Below, piece by piece: positions 62,751 to 64,000 of a stretch of DNA of 64,000 nucleotides. The stretch spans positions 5,084,001 through 5,148,000 of the forward strand of contig OZ242031.1 in NCBI GenBank assembly GCA_965205045.1, written 5' to 3'. Numbering within the stretch: position 1 is the first letter of the stretch; every line of letters starts with the position of its first letter. The position numbers and the translations under genes were made by a program. The notes under the pieces were generated by a model. That model saw only the letters and a list, made by a program, of their open reading frames with translations. It ran no database searches and was not told the DNA's origin. The DNA comes from UBA6522 sp965205045. GTDB lineage: Bacteria; Pseudomonadota; Gammaproteobacteria; Steroidobacterales; Rariloculaceae.

Positions 62751-62869
62751 GCCAAGCACTCGCTCTGACCTTGGGTATAGCGGGCTTCCTCGTCGTCGCC
62801 GCGCTACTACTTGCGCAGTCCATCGCGGACACCGCAGAACGCGAACACGACGATAGCCCTCAGCCATAA
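62747..62869 (+). CDS. Small membrane protein, 40 residues
   Basis: A 40-residue frame translationally coupled to the previous gene (ATGA overlap) with a strong GGAGG nine bases upstream of ATG 62747. It has one hydrophobic helix (ALTLGIAGFLVVAALLLAQS) and an acidic tail (EREHDDSPQP). The coupling, ribosome site and clean hydrophobic profile argue that it is real. The hairpin at 62896-62920 follows its stop by 26 bases. Confidence 0.6.
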   Translation: MSQALALTLGIAGFLVVAALLLAQSIADTAEREHDDSPQP

Positions 62870-62895
62870 ACCGTCTCTTTGAACGTTGGCGCCCA

Positions 62896-62920
62896 GAGAA
62901 GCCAGCCCCGCTGGCTTCTC
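62896..62920 (+). terminator. Hairpin downstream of the small membrane protein pair
   Basis: A perfect 11-base stem (GAGAAGCCAGC with its complement) and a three-base CCC loop, shortly after the 62747 gene. No U-run follows, so an intrinsic terminator is likely but not certain. Confidence 0.6.
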
Positions 62921-63103
62921 ACATACGCGCGGTCTTGAGCCACGTAAATCAGGTCCGGCGGCAACACCGTCGCGGACCGCTTGAACAACGGCCTTTTCGG
63001 CTATGGCGGTCGGCCTGTGACTTGAGCTCCGGCGGCGCGTCCGGGTGCGGAAACTCACGTGTGGCAGGCGTTCGCCCGCGCTACTCAACGGCGCACGGTG
63101 GCC

Positions 63104-63347
63104 TTATTCATCCCGAGTCAGGTAGGCGTACATGCCCTCGATATTGGTCGGACGCCAATTCGAGAACGCACCCCAGTCGGAATAGTCGTCCAGCAGCAGG
63201 GTTCCCTTGATCTCGTCGAGGGAATGTCCGGCGGCAATGCCCGCCGCGACTCCGGCTTTCAACGCCAGCAGATATGCGTAGAAGTCGGCCAGATCCTTCG
63301 TATTGCCGACATCTCCGTGACCGGGCACGACGATATCCGGGGCCAGA
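63104..63347 (-). pseudogene. 3' remnant of the MBL-fold hydrolase gene
   Basis: The minus strand encodes VPGHGDVGNTKDLADFY through NIEGMYAYLTRDE and a stop, a close copy of the C-terminus of the interrupted 31426-32442 gene (about nine bases in ten identical by eye). Similarity ends abruptly at 63347 in the middle of the VPGHG-preceding strand; no metal-binding HxHxDH part is present. The upstream codons (to 63379) are unrelated. Confidence 0.85.
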
Positions 63348-63430
63348 CGGAAACGCCGCCACAATGGTTGGCATCCCAACGTGGAACGAACCGGCCAATC
63401 AGGCTCCGGGGGGCGAGTAGTTACAAAAAA

Positions 63431-64000
63431 ACATGTTCGCCCCCTCCCGTTGCGCAGGGTGCCCGATCAGAATCAGCGTACGTTCCATCCTGACGATCGG
63501 GACTGATCCGAATCAAATATTGACGCGTTTATTCCCGTTCCGAAAATGCATTATCTGCGGCAGGCCATAAAATTCCATTATGGTACCCGGCACGGACAAC
63601 GGACCCATGCAGCTTTCGGCGGTCGGGAGCCCTCTCGCATTACCATTGTTTATGCGATTCGGTTACTTTCGCATTGGCCGTTTGCGGCGCGATCGTCTGT
63701 AACGGCCAATGGGTTTCGGCAGGGAGAATTTTCGTCATGTCCTACTACCTCAACGACGTCATCGGTCCGAACGCCAGCCTGTCGCTGCCGCGGCTCGGCG
63801 GACACAGGATTCTCTATACGCATCAGGGCACCGCCGACGTCAATGGGCAGGCAATCCCCACGGACGAGGCCGCGTACTTTGACGACGCGGTGACCATCAC
63901 GGCCGGACCGGAAGGCGCGCGAATTTTTCGATGGGAGTTGACGGACGGTCCTGCACCGGCACCAGCCAACATCGAGACCATGATGCGAATGTCCCGGCAT
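63431..64000. repeat. Long direct repeat, copy 2 (partner 43931-44509), continues past window end
   Basis: Near-identical copy of the sulfatase-bicupin divergent region. It begins at the copied sulfatase start codon; the sulfatase frame itself is lost after it (ATG followed by ten unrelated codons and a stop on the minus strand). It runs into a second bicupin gene. Confidence 0.92.
63737..64000 (+). CDS. Second bicupin-like gene, 3' end outside window
   Basis: The first 88 codons of a near-identical paralogue of the 44237 bicupin gene. The AGGGAG ribosome site is preserved. It has YLN once instead of twice near the N-terminus and several conservative substitutions clustered toward the window end (for example TDG instead of TDV). 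The candidate -10 box upstream is changed (TGTAAC). Whether the reading frame continues intact beyond the edge cannot be seen. Confidence 0.75.
   Translation, partial: MSYYLNDVIGPNASLSLPRLGGHRILYTHQGTADVNGQAIPTDEAAYFDDAVTITAGPEGARIFRWELTDGPAPAPANIETMMRMSRH

Overview
The window is GC-rich bacterial chromosomal DNA with Gram-negative features: two TonB-dependent receptors, a DUF5916 outer-membrane-type protein, many Sec, Tat and lipoprotein signals, LysR regulators, HmgA-type homogentisate dioxygenase and an SLC13 permease. I judge it to be from Pseudomonadota, most likely an environmental (perhaps marine) Gammaproteobacterium. That is inference from gene content only. I see no rRNA, tRNA, CRISPR array, prophage or intact insertion sequence.

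Layout. 0-1.5 kb: end of a DUF3365 haem-motif gene, a FitAB/VapBC-like toxin-antitoxin pair, and a second copy of the DUF3365 3' end. 1.7-4.7 kb: operon of a beta-keto acid cleavage enzyme (DUF849), a DUF3500 protein and a short-chain dehydrogenase homologue lacking its catalytic Tyr/Lys. 4.8-8 kb: two secreted paralogues of an unassigned family, a DUF6152 protein and an NHL-propeller lipoprotein, converging on a two-subunit molybdenum/Fe-S enzyme of the pyrogallol-phloroglucinol transhydroxylase type (8.07-11.4 kb). 11.7-15.8 kb: a rearranged relative of the 4.8-8 kb locus, with DUF6152 and propeller fused in one gene, then two PepSY-TM proteins and a DUF1566 protein. 15.9-26.3 kb: Tat-exported TldD-like and PmbA-like proteins, then MoxR, DUF58, BatA, DUF4175-like, DUF4159 and a further membrane protein, tightly packed and often overlapping by ATGA. 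26.5-44.9 kb: two TonB receptors, DUF6152 proteins, a metallo-beta-lactamase gene split by one stop codon and carrying an EF-hand pair, O-methyltransferase, alpha/beta hydrolase homologue, DUF5916 protein, SLC13 permease, sulfatase lipoprotein and a bicupin. 45-55.9 kb: a mainly minus-strand catabolic cluster (ThDP enzyme, LysR, FAH-family hydrolase, aldehyde dehydrogenase, homogentisate dioxygenase, exported hydratase homologue, two more members of the secreted family, LysR). 56-62.2 kb: cytochrome c-propeller lipoprotein, TPR lipoprotein, two more secreted-family members, and a He_PIG-type protein. 62.2-64 kb: a mosaic of fragments copied from the 30.6-44.5 kb interval, with a pair of tiny membrane proteins between them.

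Two themes stand out. First, a poorly characterised set of exported proteins recurs about ten times. It combines an N-terminal DUF6152 domain (HHS ... NPH) with a C-terminal domain marked by G-H/Y-S-x-G-R-W-D/E-G-D and an acidic-Pro-Trp segment ending near a Cys. Copies sit beside TonB receptors, propeller proteins and aromatic-catabolism genes, so a role in periplasmic handling of aromatic or related compounds is a reasonable but unproven guess. Second, the DNA contains many orphan 3' ends of genes (DUF3365, the 4.9 kb gene, a TonB receptor, a TPR gene, a DUF6152 gene, a metallo-beta-lactamase gene). This points to repeated duplication-deletion without a visible transposase.
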